Of a stretch of DNA of 16,153 nt, positions 14,547-16,153 are shown one piece after another. Source of the DNA: JAAOZN01 sp964421575 (lineage in GTDB: Archaea; Thermoproteota; Nitrososphaeria; Nitrososphaerales; JAAOZN01); NCBI GenBank assembly GCA_964421575.1, contig CAYQXI010000108.1, positions 1-16,153 of the forward strand, in the 5' to 3' direction. The notes beneath the pieces were generated by a model. It made no database searches. It was not told the DNA's origin and was given only the letters and a program-made list of their open reading frames with translations. A program made the translations under genes and the position numbers. Each line of letters opens with the position of its first letter. Position 1 is the stretch's first letter.

Positions 14547-14555
14547 CTTTTTATC
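14547..14555 (-). promoter_or_regulatory. TATA-like element of cdvB
   Basis: GATAAAAAG on the minus strand. Initiation near 14525 would leave a leader of about 10 nt that just contains the AGGTG before ATG 14514. Confidence 0.4.
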
Positions 14556-14576
14556 GGGATTGTATCACTAAGTAGA

Positions 14577-14605
14577 GTCACCACGGTGACAAGGTAGCGG
14601 GTGAC
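14577..14605. promoter_or_regulatory. Palindromic candidate operator between cdvB and the TrmB-type gene
   Basis: GTCACC-AC-GGTGAC (14577-14590) is a perfect inverted repeat with a 2-bp centre. A third GGTGAC half-site follows at 14600-14605, 15 bp further on. The group lies in the 95-base divergent control region, just before the regulator's ATG, with the last half-site overlapping its ribosome binding site. This is a typical layout for autoregulation by a dimeric HTH protein. Confidence 0.5.
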
Positions 14606-14609
14606 AGCG

Positions 14610-15815
14610 ATGGGGGGTAGGTCGGGTCTAGAGGAATTTGGTTTAAGTGAGTATGAATCTAGAGCTTATCTGACACTACTTAAACACGATTCACTTACGG
14701 TAAGCGAGCTAGCCTACCACGCTCAGATCCCCCGCACAAAGGCGTATGCGGTAGTTAAGACGCTGGTCAGAAAGGGGTTGGCGGAGCTCTTAGATAAGAA
14801 GCCTGTGAGGTGCCGCGCTCTACCACCCGAAGAAACGCTCCAGAACCTGATACTCCTGGAAGAGAAGAGAGTAAAAGCTATGAAGAAGGAACTGGCGAAG
14901 CTCAAGCAGAAGTATGAGGAGGTAAGGAAGCCGACAGACATCGTGGACTACAAGTACCAAGGGGTGGGTGCAAACGCTCTAGCTACAAAGGTAGCTGAAA
15001 TGATTGCACTCTCTCGAGCATCCATAAGGTGCATTATAGGTAGCTGGGGAGTTAGGGTTCTTAACGCCTGCAAAGAAGCACTCCTCAACGCTAAACTCAA
15101 CGACATAAAAATTCAGATAATAAGGCTCTGGAGCTACGGTGAAGATGAGCAGGGGAGCGATTTTCCACTAGGCCTTGATGTTAGGGTGGTTAGGTACCCG
15201 CTTGGGTTCGATGTCTTCTTATTTGATGAGTATTCAGTACTCATAGTAGAGCAGGTGACAGGTAAAGGTGTGCTCATACCCTCTAAGGAGGTTAATTCGG
15301 TCATCTCCGCAGGGCTATTTAAGAGACTCTGGTCTATCTCAACACCACTTAACACCCTCTCAACCATCCTATCCTTAAAGGATGGGGAGGATGTGCTCGA
15401 GCTTCTCGACCCCGATACTGTGAACCAAGCGTTCATTAGGGCTGTCTCCTCAACCATTCAAGACGAAGAACTCATGGGGGTGATTGGGCTGAAGTTCATC
15501 GAGGAACTTGAAAACGCTATGCACATATCCCTCTTCAGCAAACCCTTGGACATAAACCTACCTATACTAATCAACCTACTAACTCAGAGTTTGGGTGAAG
15601 AGAGCTTAGTTAGGTTCGATCCGTTGACTAAGCTGATCAATATAGAAGAGCCCAACACACAGCTGCTAATGCCCGCGTCGGTCTGGTTCTTTGCGTTAAG
15701 CGGGGTCCTGAAGAGAAACGGGACAGCCCTGCAGATATTGCAGAATACACACCACCCAGATGAAGGAAAGCATATACTTCAAGCTAAGATTTTGGCTAAA
15801 GCACCTAAGACTTAA
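14610..15815 (+). CDS. TrmB-family transcriptional regulator
   Basis: HTH regulator of about 402 residues. Residues 5-75 are a winged HTH of the TrmB type (LEEFGLSEYESRAYLTLLK, then LTVSELAYHAQIPRTKAYAV as recognition region and KGLAELL). Residues 80-107 are a Glu/Lys-rich coiled coil, likely the dimer interface. The remaining 290 residues hold a regulatory part with GSWGVRVLNACKEALL, related to the domain that follows the HTH in TrmB proteins, and a long end that I cannot assign. Many TrmB proteins bind sugars, but the ligand is not evident here. ATG 14610 is chosen because GGGTGA stands 5 nt before it; a GTG at 14601 would add three residues. The gene diverges from cdvB and shares its control region. 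Confidence 0.85.
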   Translation: MGGRSGLEEFGLSEYESRAYLTLLKHDSLTVSELAYHAQIPRTKAYAVVKTLVRKGLAELLDKKPVRCRALPPEETLQNLILLEEKRVKAMKKELAKLKQKYEEVRKPTDIVDYKYQGVGANALATKVAEMIALSRASIRCIIGSWGVRVLNACKEALLNAKLNDIKIQIIRLWSYGEDEQGSDFPLGLDVRVVRYPLGFDVFLFDEYSVLIVEQVTGKGVLIPSKEVNSVISAGLFKRLWSISTPLNTLSTILSLKDGEDVLELLDPDTVNQAFIRAVSSTIQDEELMGVIGLKFIEELENAMHISLFSKPLDINLPILINLLTQSLGEESLVRFDPLTKLINIEEPNTQLLMPASVWFFALSGVLKRNGTALQILQNTHHPDEGKHILQAKILAKAPKT

Positions 15816-15841
15816 GTGGTGTTCATTCTCTACTACCTTTG

Positions 15842-16153
15842 ATGCAGGCGGTCTTCATATCAGACATCCACGGCAACCTCGAAGCGTTGGAGGCGGTTGA
15901 AGCGACCCTACCAGATGCGCCAATATACTGCCTCGGGGATATTGTTGGCTATGGTGCTAACCCAAATGAGGTGGTTGAGTGGGTAAAGGAGAGGGCTGAA
16001 GTCTGCATCTTAGGCAACCACGATCTAGCGGTGCTGACGGGCGATGTTTCTTGGTTCAACTATGTAGCAGCCAAAGCTATAAGGTGGACTAGGAGCGTTA
16101 TCAAACCTGAAAACCTAAGTTTTCTAGCGGACTTGGCCGATAGAGCGAGGCTA
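15842..16153 (+). CDS. Calcineurin-like metallophosphoesterase (partial)
   Basis: First 104 residues of a phosphoesterase cut by the window edge. The N-terminus has the three early motifs of the family: ISDIHGN (metal ligands Asp and His), LGDIVGYG and LGNHD. These match small archaeal and bacterial phosphodiesterases related to YfcE and to diadenosine tetraphosphatase-like proteins. Metal-dependent hydrolysis of phosphodiesters is expected; the substrate is unknown. The start is ATG at 15842, directly preceded by an in-frame TTG, with no ribosome binding site, so the mRNA may be leaderless. It follows the TrmB-type gene by 26 bases on the same strand. Confidence 0.9.
   Translation, partial: MQAVFISDIHGNLEALEAVEATLPDAPIYCLGDIVGYGANPNEVVEWVKERAEVCILGNHDLAVLTGDVSWFNYVAAKAIRWTRSVIKPENLSFLADLADRARL

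Overview
The window looks like a chromosomal segment of a non-euryarchaeal archaeon in the Thaumarchaeota/Aigarchaeota part of the TACK group. This is inferred from a combination of genes. It has an ESCRT-III/Vps4-type (CdvB/CdvC) division cluster, an archaeal histone, a eukaryote-like replication factor C small subunit and a PAC2-family protein. Promoters are of the TATA type, placed either about 27 nt before the start codon (leaderless) or upstream of GGAGG/GGTG-type ribosome binding sites. No mobile elements, CRISPR arrays, rRNA or tRNA genes were seen, and no gene-free stretch exceeds 300 bases.

Layout. Positions 1-71 hold the tail of an unrecognised gene. Positions 214-3023 (+) carry a ferritin-like/VIT1 iron or manganese membrane protein, then a cysteine desulfurase and an IscU scaffold that form an Fe-S assembly pair. 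The desulfurase has lost the PLP-binding lysine, and the scaffold carries an extra MIP18/DUF59-like domain. Positions 3074-5393 (-) hold a two-gene cell-surface locus. Its first product is a secreted thermonuclease-like protein with a long Thr-rich linker, a cohesin-like domain and a terminal dockerin. Its second product is a membrane-anchored protein with a paralogous cohesin-like domain, apparently started from a CTG codon behind a perfect GGAGGG.

Positions 5585-10546 (-) are housekeeping genes: proC, a small conserved protein, hisS, the RFC small subunit, a 2-Cys peroxiredoxin and a TatD-type metal-dependent hydrolase. A histone gene (+) diverges from the TatD gene. Positions 10913-14514 (-) hold a PAC2-family protein and, upstream of it, the division cluster: CdvB (ESCRT-III), a second ESCRT-III with a C-terminal winged helix, and CdvC (Vps4-like AAA ATPase with an MIT domain). 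A TrmB-type regulator diverges from cdvB, and a perfect 14-bp palindrome lies between them. The window ends inside a calcineurin-like phosphoesterase gene.

The most notable items are the cohesin/dockerin nuclease locus with its non-canonical start, the lysine-less desulfurase paired with a domain-fused scaffold, and the candidate operator between the TrmB-type regulator and the division genes. Several start codons were moved from the longest reading frame because a TATA box lies inside the longer version.
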